Below are positions 1 through 9,782 of a stretch of DNA of 26,618 bases, one piece after another. Source of the DNA: an uncultured Bacteroidales bacterium (GTDB lineage: Bacteria > Bacteroidota > Bacteroidia > Bacteroidales > Lentimicrobiaceae); contig CALCQV010000038.1 in the NCBI GenBank assembly GCA_937894795.1, forward strand, positions 1 to 26,618, in the 5' to 3' direction. The position numbers and the translations under genes were made by a program. The notes beneath the pieces are model-generated. The model was not told the DNA's origin. It worked only from the letters and a program-made list of their open reading frames with translations, and did not search any database. The stretch's first letter is position 1. Each line of letters opens with the position of its first letter.

Positions 1-6
1 TAAGGC

Positions 7-136
7 AGTCGAAGATACCGTTTCACCAATCCAAAGAAATCTGTGTAATTCAGCGGAATCAGCGAGATCAGCGAGATCAGCGTTCTATTTTTAAATATCC
101 TTTAAGCTCATTCTCGTCAGGATGGTTGGTAATACA
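7..136. repeat. Dispersed intergenic repeat, copy 1
   Basis: Two blocks of this stretch recur elsewhere in the window. Positions 7-90 (gaagataccg..., then GTGTAATTCAGCGGAATCAG and GTTCTATTTT) match 10115-10195. Positions 55-136 (agcgagatcagcg, GTTCTATTTTTAAATATCCT, then ctcgtc and ggtaatac) match 15596-15672. A third relative, in both orientations, lies at 8030-8144. Inside this copy the unit AGCGAGATC is tandemly repeated. All copies are intergenic. The matches were found by eye and are imperfect. Confidence 0.75.
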
Positions 137-593
137 GAGACATTGAATGCAGCGCCCCTATGATTTCGCCACAGATGGTAAATGATAAAGAGCTGAGGAA
201 TAAACAAGAAGTAGTTGCATAGATACACTATCTGTCCTAAGTACTGGAAGTCGAAAGTGGTCCCCAAGTTTTTTTCGAAAAGCAGGAGGATATAGCAGTG
301 AAAGTATTTTCCCTTCTCATCAATGAATACAAACACCAAGTTATGGTTACTATCAACAAGGTTCTGGAATCATTGTAATACTTCAACGATTGTTTTATAA
401 AGAGGCACAATGCATTGCGACTGAAACGCCCGGTGTATATAAATGCCTGTCACTTCCATATCCGGTTTAGTAAATGTATTTGCCAGTTGAGATTAAACAT
501 ATAAATTGGAGTTTTTATTCAATGAATGCATTGATAGTTATCAGCATAAAACATCAATATCTATGTATATATGCGTAAAATAGAAAATAATAC
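137..593. other. Intergenic stretch with no supportable gene
   Basis: No convincing gene is seen here. A minus-strand frame of 82 codons (91-339) overlaps the dispersed repeat at its 3' end and has no recognisable motif. On the plus strand, positions 175-370 read in one frame as a protein-like stretch interrupted by two stop codons, so a decayed gene is possible but unproven. Confidence 0.5.
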
Positions 594-623
594 TTGACAT
601 ATCAATATTCTGCCTTATATTTA
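594..623 (+). promoter_or_regulatory. Predicted promoter of the first T9SS cargo gene
   Basis: TTG at 594-596 is followed after 19 bases by TATATTTA at 616-623. This resembles the Bacteroidota promoter (TTG, about 17-23 bases, TAnnTTTG) with one mismatch in the last base. The same TTG-N19-TATATTTA arrangement precedes the FAAL gene at 18043-18072. It would give a leader of roughly 130 bases before the chosen start codon. Confidence 0.45.
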
Positions 624-762
624 CATCACTAAAAGTATAGCAGGTTGTTCGATTCATAATTAGCTCTCTTCTACTACTCCATACTCCTTTACATCCCTCC
701 TTTATTTTTGGAAGTAATAAATTTATTCACTTAATCCACAGGTTATGGAATCAATTATCAGC

Positions 763-3700
763 ATGAAAAAGGCTTTTTATCTATTCATCATTATCTTGTG
801 CACAATCCCTACAACTTCTAATGCACAATATTGGATGAGCAAATATGGATATTTGAATAATTATTATCTTATCAGAGATTCAACTGATGCATTTTTTAAT
901 GAAGATACATCAAGGATCCATGATAAAAATCTTGGATTTAAAGGATATCAACGCTGGAAAACTTATATGGAGCCACGCGTAAGTCAAAATGGGTCAATGG
1001 AAACTTACTCTCAACAAATGGCCCAAGAGTATGAGAATATTCTATTAAGTGATGAAGATAGAATTCCGGGGCAATGGAATGCATTGGGTCCAGTAACCGG
1101 CACAACCGGCCCGTTGGCTGAATTAGGAATCATAACTTCTTTATTGGTTGAAGATGACCAAAATATCTATGCAGGAACCGGTGCCAGTGGATTGTTTGTA
1201 ACACATAACGGTGGTGAAACATGGACTTCATTGACTGATAAATATCTCATCACCGGAATTGAATCTATAATAAAGGTAAATCCGGATACCATTTATATTG
1301 CTACCGGATTTGATACTTGGGGCAAGGTATACAGCAAAGGTGTCATGAGAAGTGTTAATAATGGTCTTTCATGGCAAAATACAGCACTCGATTCTGATTA
1401 TCTTGGTGGTCAACCCTTTTCAGTCAAGGGAATGGTTATGGATCCTGAGAATTCACAAGTTTTATTAGCACTTGTTCAACAAGAATACAGGAAAAGCGTA
1501 AACATTGCTAAAACAACTGATAGAGGAGAACATTGGATCAATACATACTCTGAAACAGGGAATGAACGTGACCTTAGAAAAATAGAATATGATCCTTTCG
1601 ATTCTGACCGTATCATGGCATCCGGCCGATTTTTACTCATATCAAATAACAATGGAGATACCTGGCAAGAAATCACACAGAGAATCCCATATAATGATCA
1701 AACCGGCCAGTATACCATAGAAAGAATCACCACATCCTTTCATCCTTCGATTCAGGGAAGGGTATTGGTCATGCTAAAGAAATACAAAGGTGTTTACACC
1801 AATAGTTGTGTAGAATTCTATATTTCTAGTGATGGTGGTGAGAATTTTACAAAATGCCTATATATGCCACTTCTTCCTATTAATAGCACTACTTTTAGTG
1901 AAGATAAATTTGAATTAGAGTGGTCCTTGTCCAATAATCATCATTTCTATGCAGGGGGTATTGCACTTGCCAAATTTACTCTGAATCCTTATAATGAAAT
2001 ATACGATTTGACGCTTCCAAATCATTGTATACATGACGATGTGCGTTTTCTTAAATTGTATAAAATCAATGGAGATGATTCAAATGGAGAGCCAAGATAT
2101 TTAGATATATTATATATAGGTAATGATGGAGGTGTAACTAAAGGAATTGAGAATACCGAATCCGGTATGGATTGGATAGATATTAGCGGGACAGGGTTAA
2201 ATATTACACAATATTATGGCTTGGCTATTCATGAGGATGAACCTGGCTTTTATTTGGGAGGCACTCAGGATGGCAATTTATTCCTTCACACTGATGATTT
2301 ATGGTATAATCGCGGAAATATTGGTGATGGGGGTGAGGCTGTCATTGATTATGATGACCCTAATAATATCTATATGGTTCGTTTCTGCGGGTATGAGTAT
2401 TTATATGAATCCAATGATCATGGATTAACTTGGCATTATTTGGCTACAGGTATGCCTGGTGAAGGTTCTGAACGTCGAAATGATGCCCCATTAGAGATGA
2501 GTTATACTGATCCATCCAAGCTCTTTATTGGTGGTAAAAATGTGTTCAAATCAACTCGAGTAGGAGGTCAACTAGTATTCTCACCTATATCAGATTTTGA
2601 TTATCCAATCGATCCAAACACGAATAAAGAGCATCCATTACCCCCTTTTAAATCCATTAGAGTTTCTCCAGCAAATCATAATTATATCATAGCTGGAAGG
2701 GGTAATGCATATTGGAATAATGAGCTTGAAATAGAAAAACTTTTTTATACAACAAATGGTGGTGGCTTTTGGAATAATATTCCAACTCCAGTTGGTCAGC
2801 CAGAATTCTCTTTTGATAATGTGGGTATATTTGATCTTGCTTTTGATTTGAATTATGACGATTCCGGATTCCAATTTTTTATTGCATTGGATAGATTTAC
2901 TTCAACTAAAAAAGTATTCAAGGTTACAGTTAATGGCTCAACTGCTACTTTTACAAATTTGTCTCTTGGTTTACCTAATCTGCCGATAAATTGTATAGAG
3001 GTATATAAGGATTCTGAATGGGAGGAGATGTTTGCCGGAACTGATTGTGGTGTTTATTACTATAATAACATCATCGGCCATTGGACGAAATATGGGAATG
3101 GAATGCCAGTGTGTGCGGTGAGTGATCTGGAAATTAACTATAAAACAAATCAGCTAATAGCTTCTACTTTTGGAAGAGGCATGTATATGGCTGAATTGTG
3201 TGAAATTGGGACATCAGAATCAAATATTTATATCACAGATACGCAAATATGGGAAGGCAGCAAAAGAATACCGGCGGATATTATTATTCAACCAGGTGGC
3301 GATTTGACTATTAAAGGTGACGTGTTTATGAAATACAACAAGTCAATTATGGTGCATATAGGTGCTTTTTTGACCGTAGATGGAGGAAAAGTCACAAGTC
3401 ATTGTTCTACGCAACCATGGGCAGGAATTCGTGTTTTAGGCACTTCATCCGAAGGCCAGAATCCTCTTTATCAAGGTGTTGTTCTCCTTAAGAATAATGC
3501 GATTATAGAAAATGCTAAAATTGGTGTTCATTGTTATAACGTAACTGATCCATCTGATTCTTACCCAATGAGCGGTGGAGGGATTCTTATGGCATCTAAT
3601 TCCACATTTAGAAACAACATGGTATCTGTACAATTTGAAAGATACACCTCACATTTTATTATAAGTTCATTTAAAAATTGCTCATTCATTGCTGATGCTC

Positions 3701-5730
3701 ATATGAGCATATCAAAGCCTTTAAAGTATTTTTTAAGACTAAATGAGATATCCAATTTAGTAATACTTGGATGTGATTTCAAGAACATCTCATTAACATT
3801 CGGTCAAGACGCTAATGCCAGAGGGATAGAGAGCTTTAATTCAAGTTTTGTTGTGGACATGATGTGCAATACAACACCACCCTGTGCTGAAATAGAAATG
3901 GATAAGAGCACCTTCACAGGTTTAAAATATGGCATTCACTCATTATCACTTCCAGGAACAAAGAACTTTAAAGTTACCAATTCCGTATTTACTAATAACG
4001 ATTGCGGAATTTATGCTCTTAATGTGGATAATGCTGATATAAGATACAATGAGTTCACCATCCCTAAGGTGGGTGAGCGCACTACCGGTTTATACCTGGA
4101 TCACTGTAATGGATATATTGTTGAAGAAAACGATTTTAGTCCAGGTGAAGTCGCAACTTCACTTAATTCAAGGGGAATTTATGTAAATGAAAGCGGTCCT
4201 TACGATAACACTCTATATCTCAATGAGTTTAATAATTTAACATATGGTATCGTAGCTGAAGGGTGTAATCGCACATCTGATGGGTTTTATGGTTTACAAA
4301 TTAAATGCAATACTTTTATTAGCACAATAAATGATATTACAGTGTTACCGGTTGTAATCAGTAATACCATAGGGATAGCTCATGATCAGGGTACAGCTAA
4401 TCCAAAACTCTGTGACCAGTTAGCAGGTAATATTTTTACTCAATCCTCTATTAATCAATATCATTTTTACAATGGCCCTTCTGACAGAATTAATTATCAT
4501 TATTTAAGGACACATCCCGATATGGAACCGAGACATAACCTGCGGGTTGAAGTTAGACCGGAATATCCAACTTATGGGGGTGAATGTTGTATACCGCATG
4601 AATATGGTAACGGAGGCGGAACAACAATACTGGATGAGGCAACTCTTGAAAATAGAGCAAATTATTTAGAAGTAAAGTCTGTGCTTGATTCATTAATTGA
4701 TCAGGGGGAAACAGAAAATAAATTATTTTCGATTAATACTTCTATTCCTGATGAGGGGTTAACAATTACGCAGGATTTGCTTCAAACTTCTCCTTATGTA
4801 TCAGATACTGTGATTAAGAAAGCAATTGAAAAAGAGGATGTAATAAATAATAGTATGCTCAGAGATATTATGGTAGCAAATCCTAATACTGGAAAATCAA
4901 ACGAAATAATGAGTTATATTGATGCCAGAATTGAAGAAATGCCACAATATATGAAGGATGAGATACTCCAAGGAGAGGGAATTCAATCAGAAAGAGAAGT
5001 TAAAGAAGCAAATTATAATATTTACAGGAGAGCTTATCAAAATGGATTTGACCGGCATTTAACTCAATTATTGACAGATACGGTTAAGATTGAGCAAGAT
5101 ACTCTTGTGCATTTCTTTGAGAAAGATGGAAGATTTATTTCACTTATAAAAAAAGGTTGGGTCAAGTTTGAAAATGGTGACACAATTCAGGCAATAAATT
5201 ATTTAATATCAATGGATACTATAACTTTGCTTGATCAAATACAGGTTATTGAGTTACAAGAGCAGTCAAAATTTATGCAATGGTTAGTAGAAAATCCGGT
5301 TTATGATTCTTCCCAAACGGATAAATTAAATTTATTCAGTTTTAGCCCCTCTCTAAAAGTATCTGCTTCAGCAATAGGTATTTTATTAGCGAATAACGCT
5401 TCCAATTATTCTGAACCTTATTCTGTTATAGATGAAAGCAAACATTCTGATCCAATTAAACTTAAAAATGAGAAACGGGTTGAAAATTATTTGGTAGTTG
5501 TTCCAAATCCTGCAACTGACTTTATTACTATTAAGTACGCAAGCAAATTCAGGACATCCAAATTATATATTTATAATGATGCAGGTAAATTACTATTAAA
5601 AAGGAATCTTCATAAAGAACAAGATGAAATAACTTTAAGTACTCGTGGTTTTAATCCAGGTATTTATCTTATTAGTTTAAAGAACGATCAGGGATTTACA
5701 AAATCTTCAAAGTTCATTATTTCAAGATAA
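763..5730 (+). CDS. T9SS cargo protein with Asp-box propeller and beta-helix
   Basis: This is a predicted secreted protein of about 1655 residues. I place the start at the ATG at 763, seven codons into the open frame, because MKKAFYLF begins a normal signal peptide ending near SNA-Q. The ATG at 745 is possible. Residues about 80-800 resemble sortilin/sialidase-type propellers. Asp-box motifs (S/T-x-D/N-x-G-x-x-W) lie near residues 147, 197, 252, 293, 355, 550 and 663. Residues about 840-1240 look like a right-handed parallel beta-helix, followed by a mostly helical region. The last 75 residues, from PNPATD near residue 1581, form a type A T9SS sorting domain, which is normally cleaved after outer-membrane export. 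The substrate is unknown. No catalytic residues are evident, so adhesion or glycan binding is as likely as hydrolysis. Confidence 0.9.
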   Translation: MKKAFYLFIIILCTIPTTSNAQYWMSKYGYLNNYYLIRDSTDAFFNEDTSRIHDKNLGFKGYQRWKTYMEPRVSQNGSMETYSQQMAQEYENILLSDEDRIPGQWNALGPVTGTTGPLAELGIITSLLVEDDQNIYAGTGASGLFVTHNGGETWTSLTDKYLITGIESIIKVNPDTIYIATGFDTWGKVYSKGVMRSVNNGLSWQNTALDSDYLGGQPFSVKGMVMDPENSQVLLALVQQEYRKSVNIAKTTDRGEHWINTYSETGNERDLRKIEYDPFDSDRIMASGRFLLISNNNGDTWQEITQRIPYNDQTGQYTIERITTSFHPSIQGRVLVMLKKYKGVYTNSCVEFYISSDGGENFTKCLYMPLLPINSTTFSEDKFELEWSLSNNHHFYAGGIALAKFTLNPYNEIYDLTLPNHCIHDDVRFLKLYKINGDDSNGEPRYLDILYIGNDGGVTKGIENTESGMDWIDISGTGLNITQYYGLAIHEDEPGFYLGGTQDGNLFLHTDDLWYNRGNIGDGGEAVIDYDDPNNIYMVRFCGYEYLYESNDHGLTWHYLATGMPGEGSERRNDAPLEMSYTDPSKLFIGGKNVFKSTRVGGQLVFSPISDFDYPIDPNTNKEHPLPPFKSIRVSPANHNYIIAGRGNAYWNNELEIEKLFYTTNGGGFWNNIPTPVGQPEFSFDNVGIFDLAFDLNYDDSGFQFFIALDRFTSTKKVFKVTVNGSTATFTNLSLGLPNLPINCIEVYKDSEWEEMFAGTDCGVYYYNNIIGHWTKYGNGMPVCAVSDLEINYKTNQLIASTFGRGMYMAELCEIGTSESNIYITDTQIWEGSKRIPADIIIQPGGDLTIKGDVFMKYNKSIMVHIGAFLTVDGGKVTSHCSTQPWAGIRVLGTSSEGQNPLYQGVVLLKNNAIIENAKIGVHCYNVTDPSDSYPMSGGGILMASNSTFRNNMVSVQFERYTSHFIISSFKNCSFIADAHMSISKPLKYFLRLNEISNLVILGCDFKNISLTFGQDANARGIESFNSSFVVDMMCNTTPPCAEIEMDKSTFTGLKYGIHSLSLPGTKNFKVTNSVFTNNDCGIYALNVDNADIRYNEFTIPKVGERTTGLYLDHCNGYIVEENDFSPGEVATSLNSRGIYVNESGPYDNTLYLNEFNNLTYGIVAEGCNRTSDGFYGLQIKCNTFISTINDITVLPVVISNTIGIAHDQGTANPKLCDQLAGNIFTQSSINQYHFYNGPSDRINYHYLRTHPDMEPRHNLRVEVRPEYPTYGGECCIPHEYGNGGGTTILDEATLENRANYLEVKSVLDSLIDQGETENKLFSINTSIPDEGLTITQDLLQTSPYVSDTVIKKAIEKEDVINNSMLRDIMVANPNTGKSNEIMSYIDARIEEMPQYMKDEILQGEGIQSEREVKEANYNIYRRAYQNGFDRHLTQLLTDTVKIEQDTLVHFFEKDGRFISLIKKGWVKFENGDTIQAINYLISMDTITLLDQIQVIELQEQSKFMQWLVENPVYDSSQTDKLNLFSFSPSLKVSASAIGILLANNASNYSEPYSVIDESKHSDPIKLKNEKRVENYLVVVPNPATDFITIKYASKFRTSKLYIYNDAGKLLLKRNLHKEQDEITLSTRGFNPGIYLISLKNDQGFTKSSKFIISR

Positions 5731-5782
5731 TTATTAACTTTATGAGTTGAGTGTTTAATTTAACTCTGTCTTTTTTCTGATT

Positions 5783-7378
5783 ATGAAAACAGCTTTGACG
5801 ATTTTATGTTGGCTCTTTGTTTTATCGGCAGTTTCGCAATCCTGGGAACGGATTATTGGCGAGCCAAACAGGCCTGAAGCATTCCAAAATTTCTGTGGAA
5901 CATACGATCAAGGATATTTTCTTTTGGGCATTAAAGAGTTTTATCCGGATACAAAGGGTTATCTGGTTAAAACGGATATTAATGGATACCCCATTTATGA
6001 GGTAACACTTGGAGTCAGTAACGAGCAACGAAATGTGCCACAATATATCTCAGCTACTAATGATGGCGGGGTCATAATTTGCGGAGCTCATGAGAACTGG
6101 TCAGATATAGGAGATATCGGAGTAATTAAATTGAATGCCTGTGGTGATCTTGAATGGTGTAAGATTTGGAAAACTGATAATCTTACAGATTGGGGTACTG
6201 AAATTCATCAATTACAGGAGGGAGGTTATATTATGCTGGTGCAACAAAATAATGATGACACATCAAATGTATGGCTTTACAGGTTAAATCAGGATGGAAG
6301 TACATTGTGGCGTCAATCATATGCCAACTACAGCCAGTATCCTGTTCACCCTGCTACAATGGAAGATATGCATCTAACCTTTCAAAATGAATTTTTATTG
6401 AGTGGTAAATGCTGGTGGTGTGATAGTACCGAATGGTGCCGCTTGAAAGCAATGGCAATACAGGTTGACAGTTCAGGCACGGAGGATTGGGTATCTGCTT
6501 TTATGACAGAGGATACAAATTATTATTCCTCCGGTAACAGCTGTACACAAAAAGGAAGTGGTAATTATTACATAGGGGCTACAAAACCGATAGAAGGGCC
6601 GGTTTGGGTTGAATACCCACCCATGCTACTTGTAATGGATACACTTGGCAATTTTATAAGAGACACACTTCCACAAATACCGGATATAGGTTCATATTAT
6701 GCCGAGGGTTTTTTGCAGGATGTTTTATTTAGCGGTGATGGAAAACTATTTTCCCACACTGATATGACAAACAATCCAAATGATTATTTACAGAATTTTA
6801 GTCTGCATGAATTGGATTCCCTTGGGGGATGGCACAACAGTTTTTTAAGGGTTGGCGCCCATAGTTACCGCTCAAAAACAATCCTTACTTCTGACGGTAA
6901 GATACTTGCCGGTTCAGTAGTAGGTACAACAGCAATACAGCAGGATGTTATCCTGATGAAATTCAACACATCCCTTCAATACGACAGCATCTACACTGTT
7001 CCCCGCGTTTATGATTACTTATGCCCTGATACCATTATATCAAAAACCATCGACCTGGATTGTGAGGTAATCGTAGATGTGAAGAACATACCCACAAAAG
7101 AGGAATATTACAGATCCATTCAGCATATCCCGTTAACACCTGCACCCAACCCGGCAAGGGATGAAATAAAGTTCATACTGAAGAATACAGAGCACCACAG
7201 GAATATCAAGATTGTTTGTTACAATATCTTTGGAAGGGAAATGGGGGCTGTGCCTGTAAATGCAGGAACAGATGAGGCGAAAATGAATGTTTCATCATGG
7301 ACTTCAGGAATGTATGTGGCAGTGGTTTACGCGGGGAATAAGAAAGTGGGAAGTGCGAGATTTATTGTTCAAAACTAA
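5783..7378 (+). CDS. T9SS cargo protein with propeller-like repeats
   Basis: This 531-residue protein starts with a signal peptide (MKTALTILCWLFVLSAVSQS). Its body is built from a recurring pattern of 'DGGY-x-hydrophobic-GxxE' followed by 'VKTDxNG' or 'RLNQDGSTLW', for example near residues 50-75, 95-125 and 145-175. This pattern is usual in secreted Bacteroidota beta-propeller proteins. Residues about 453-531 (APNPARDE to the end) are a type A T9SS sorting domain. The gene starts 52 bases after the preceding cargo gene on the same strand, so the two may be co-transcribed, although a weak GAGTT/AACTC hairpin followed by a T-run lies in the gap. The function is unknown. The 3' third appears richer in G and C than the gene upstream. 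Confidence 0.85.
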   Translation: MKTALTILCWLFVLSAVSQSWERIIGEPNRPEAFQNFCGTYDQGYFLLGIKEFYPDTKGYLVKTDINGYPIYEVTLGVSNEQRNVPQYISATNDGGVIICGAHENWSDIGDIGVIKLNACGDLEWCKIWKTDNLTDWGTEIHQLQEGGYIMLVQQNNDDTSNVWLYRLNQDGSTLWRQSYANYSQYPVHPATMEDMHLTFQNEFLLSGKCWWCDSTEWCRLKAMAIQVDSSGTEDWVSAFMTEDTNYYSSGNSCTQKGSGNYYIGATKPIEGPVWVEYPPMLLVMDTLGNFIRDTLPQIPDIGSYYAEGFLQDVLFSGDGKLFSHTDMTNNPNDYLQNFSLHELDSLGGWHNSFLRVGAHSYRSKTILTSDGKILAGSVVGTTAIQQDVILMKFNTSLQYDSIYTVPRVYDYLCPDTIISKTIDLDCEVIVDVKNIPTKEEYYRSIQHIPLTPAPNPARDEIKFILKNTEHHRNIKIVCYNIFGREMGAVPVNAGTDEAKMNVSSWTSGMYVAVVYAGNKKVGSARFIVQN

Positions 7379-7388
7379 TTCAATAGTT

Positions 7389-7445
7389 GTTCAAAGCTTC
7401 GCGTTCAATATGGTTCAAAATAGTTCAACATGGTTCAAAATAGTT
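7389..7445. repeat. GTTCAA repeat cluster with 10-base spacing
   Basis: GTTCAA occurs five times, at 7389, 7403, 7413, 7423 and 7433. The last four are exactly 10 bases apart, and TGGTTCAAAATAGTT is duplicated at 7411 and 7431. A related cluster in the opposite orientation lies at 15741-15787, and the two share the flanking pattern GTTGTT-x-AAAG...GCGTTCAA. Confidence 0.7.
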
Positions 7446-7475
7446 ATGACAATCCTGGTTTGGGTGTCCCCTTCT

Positions 7476-7500
7476 CCCCACGACAAGTCGGGGCAGGCTT
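7476..7500. repeat. Short palindromic repeat, REP-like, copy 1
   Basis: CCCCA is followed by CGAC-AA-GTCG and GGGGCAGGCTT. The inner stem CGAC/GTCG (7481-7490) can extend with CCC/GGG around one unpaired A. A sister copy lies at 17975-17995, with the inner stem CGAT-AA-ATCG and the same GGCAGGCT tail. The C-G to T-A difference keeps the stem paired. Confidence 0.65.
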
Positions 7501-7537
7501 TGAGGGAAGGTTTAGGGATGAGGTGAAAACTGGTTAT

Positions 7538-7999
7538 ATGAAAAGATTCATTCCTATTTTAATTTGCTTTTTTATCGCCGTATCTGCAAAATCCCAGATT
7601 CGTCCCAGTGAATCATTGTACTTGTGGGTTACTTTCAGTGAGGATAAAATACTGATCGATATTCCCGATAGATATATCACATACAGGTCATTACCTACTT
7701 CTCTGCCAAAACACGTAAGAATAAGAGAAATAAATGTTTTTGTCCCGGAGCTGCCGGATAAGGCTACGCTCCTTTCATTGTTGAAAAGTGAATTACAGGC
7801 AGACATTGACCCCAAAACAAAAGACCATCAGTTAAAATACCTTGGGAAGCTGGTTTTACTTCTTTATTACAGCAATAATGATATATCCTATATCCCGGAT
7901 AAGATTCTAATGCAGCTTAACCGCCTGACTGAAATTCCACAGGTTAATAAGGAAGCGGTAATGGTTAATAAGTGGGTCCAAATGGCGAAATTAAGGTAG
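7538..7999 (+). CDS. Small exported protein of unknown function
   Basis: This is a 153-residue protein if it starts at the ATG at 7538. That start gives a signal peptide (MKRFIPILICFFIAVSAKSQ). The open frame runs upstream to 7430, but those codons lie in the GTTCAA cluster and the REP-like palindrome, so they are not credible as coding sequence. The mature part, about 133 residues, has no motif I recognise. It alternates predicted strands (LYLWVTF, KILIDI, REINVFV) with a helical C-terminal half (LLSLLKSELQ, KYLGKLVLLLYY). There is no T9SS sorting domain, so the protein probably stays in the periplasm or envelope. It is the last plus-strand gene before a convergent neighbour. Confidence 0.7.
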   Translation: MKRFIPILICFFIAVSAKSQIRPSESLYLWVTFSEDKILIDIPDRYITYRSLPTSLPKHVRIREINVFVPELPDKATLLSLLKSELQADIDPKTKDHQLKYLGKLVLLLYYSNNDISYIPDKILMQLNRLTEIPQVNKEAVMVNKWVQMAKLR

Positions 8000-8029
8000 T
8001 AGATTTCACTAAGGCTCATATATCTGATA

Positions 8030-8144
8030 CATCTGTGTAAATTAGCGGAATCAGCGAGATCAGCGTTCTATTAAACGATGAATATTAACTCCGCCAAATA
8101 GAACACAGATTACTCAGATCATACTGATCACCGCAGATTGAGAA
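8030..8144. repeat. Inverted pair of the dispersed repeat
   Basis: One arm (8030-8072) reads ATCTGTGTAAATTAGCGGAA and on to GTTCTATT. The opposite arm (8096-8144) is a diverged copy on the other strand, ending AATAGAAC at 8097-8104. The arm tips GTTCTATT (8065-8072) and AATAGAAC (8097-8104) are perfectly complementary over 8 bases. The pair fills the gap between two convergent genes, where a bidirectional terminator would be expected, but no T-run follows. Confidence 0.65.
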
Positions 8145-8195
8145 CATTTATTAACATTGCTTTATCGAGAATTCGAAGAACTACTTTGAAAGCTA

Positions 8196-9782
8196 TCACT
8201 GATTGACAATAAGTTTGCGGCTTGTGCTTTTGCCGTTTGAGCTTATGAACATTACAAGATAAATGCCATTCCTGTATTGACTTATATCTTTTCCAACAAC
8301 CAGATTAGCTGGATTTACCCTACATACTTCAAGTTCCTTGCCTAGAATATCATAGATAATAACCTGCTCAATTTCTTGGGTCAGTGAAAATGTTACTTTT
8401 CGGGAGGCAGGATTAGGATAAATGTCAATAGTTTGAAGGTTTATATCATTTACATCGACAAAACAATTATCAGATACAATTTCGCAAGCCAAATTACTAA
8501 AACCGGATTCACAATCTTCATACAATGCAGTTATAGAATAACACATTGTCACATTTCGCGATTCATTATACGTATCCAAATAATTTGTTTCAGTTGTCGT
8601 AGCAAGCCACTCTCCTTCACGATAAACATTATAACCTGTAACTAAACACGAATCTGAATGTATTTGAGGGGTGATAAATCCGCCCAGATTCCAGTTATAG
8701 TTAAGATCATAAACCTGAGACATTGATTGCCAAGTCACACCATCTAAGGAAATCAAATCCCCGAAACCTGCTTCTGCAGGTCCATTATCAACACCTGCAA
8801 TATACTGGTTAGCCTCATGGGTTACTTCATAACCAAACCACAATTCGCTATTACCAGTAAGCAGTACAGGAGTATTTAAGATGAATTCATTCCATTGGCC
8901 TGCCATATATGATATAACCGGCTGACTTAAAACAAGCTGAGCTGCATTTTCACCAGTCCACACTTTCAGGGTGATGGAGCCTCCTTCCTGATAATAAAAT
9001 AAACGTATCCGCGAAAGGTAACCACCTGCATATTGCTGTAGTTGAGAAGGTGTGAATCTGGCACTGACAAGAAAGGTACCTCCGCCAGTCAGGCCAATGG
9101 CATCATAGTTATTTCCATTGTCCCAATGAAGCCAGTCTGAGGTAGCTTGAGGGATACAAGGAGATTCCCACTCTACCAATACCCAACAGCCATGAGTTGT
9201 AGGCTGAGGAAATGATGAAACTGCATCATAAGGAGGTTTGCAAAGTCGGTATATGTATATATTGTCAAGACCCCAGGAAACGATGTTCATTGAATTGGAA
9301 CCCCATGCCCTGAAACGAATTTGGAATATCAACCCTCTTGCCTGGTCAGTAATCTCAATATGCTTCTTACTCCAGTTGAAGCTTCCATGCGATGAATCAC
9401 TGTAAACCTCAGTCCACTGGTTGCCATCATAAACTTCCACAGCCAGTTTCTCCATGTTATTTGCCTGATTGTCGGTAAGTTTCAGATCAAAGTCAATAAA
9501 TATCTCTCCTGCAATGAATCCCGTTGCATCAAATGCTGCACTTGTCAGTGAAAGACTGTAGTCAGTGATATAAGGTGAAAATCTGAATTCAGCTGATGGT
9601 GCAGCATTACCTGATTGCCCAGCAATTTGCCAATTGCCACCTTCAACAGTCCAGCCATTGATCTCAAACATCCCGCTGGAGAAATTCTCTTGCAATGGAA
9701 GTTGCAGGGTATCAGTGAGCGTGGCCCCGGTGCATGAGAGACGCACAAAGAAGGCAATAATCAATGGTATAACTGTTCTCAT
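8196..9782 (-). CDS. T9SS cargo protein with lectin-like (MAM-type) N-terminal domain
   Basis: This 528-residue protein has a signal peptide (MRTVIPLIIAFFVRLSCTGA). Residues about 28-180 (LPLQENFSSG, GWTVEGGNWQ, then ...VSWGLDNIYIYR) have the layout of the choice-of-anchor J / MAM-like jelly-roll domains common in secreted Bacteroidota proteins. Residues about 205-375 form a second beta-rich module (GLTGGGTFLVSARFTP, LTGNSELWFGYEV). A short fibronectin-III-like stretch follows (GYNVYREGEWLATTTETNY). Residues about 449-528 (IYPNPASR to the end) are a T9SS sorting domain. The protein is probably bound to or released from the cell surface, with a role in binding or degradation. It is the only cargo gene on the minus strand, so it has its own promoter, which I could not identify. 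Confidence 0.85.
   Translation of the reverse strand: MRTVIPLIIAFFVRLSCTGATLTDTLQLPLQENFSSGMFEINGWTVEGGNWQIAGQSGNAAPSAEFRFSPYITDYSLSLTSAAFDATGFIAGEIFIDFDLKLTDNQANNMEKLAVEVYDGNQWTEVYSDSSHGSFNWSKKHIEITDQARGLIFQIRFRAWGSNSMNIVSWGLDNIYIYRLCKPPYDAVSSFPQPTTHGCWVLVEWESPCIPQATSDWLHWDNGNNYDAIGLTGGGTFLVSARFTPSQLQQYAGGYLSRIRLFYYQEGGSITLKVWTGENAAQLVLSQPVISYMAGQWNEFILNTPVLLTGNSELWFGYEVTHEANQYIAGVDNGPAEAGFGDLISLDGVTWQSMSQVYDLNYNWNLGGFITPQIHSDSCLVTGYNVYREGEWLATTTETNYLDTYNESRNVTMCYSITALYEDCESGFSNLACEIVSDNCFVDVNDINLQTIDIYPNPASRKVTFSLTQEIEQVIIYDILGKELEVCRVNPANLVVGKDISQYRNGIYLVMFISSNGKSTSRKLIVNQ

Noticed and set aside
91..339. 82-codon minus-strand open frame
   Set aside because: Its 3' end lies inside a dispersed repeat, it shows no domain or signal-peptide pattern, and AT-rich intergenic DNA easily yields such frames.
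175..370. Plus-strand protein-like stretch with two internal stops
   Set aside because: It could be a decayed gene, but no family is recognisable and the intact part is only about 45 codons.
7430..7537. N-terminal extension of the small exported protein
   Set aside because: These codons are made of the GTTCAA repeats and a REP-like palindrome. The ATG at 7538 gives a clean signal peptide.
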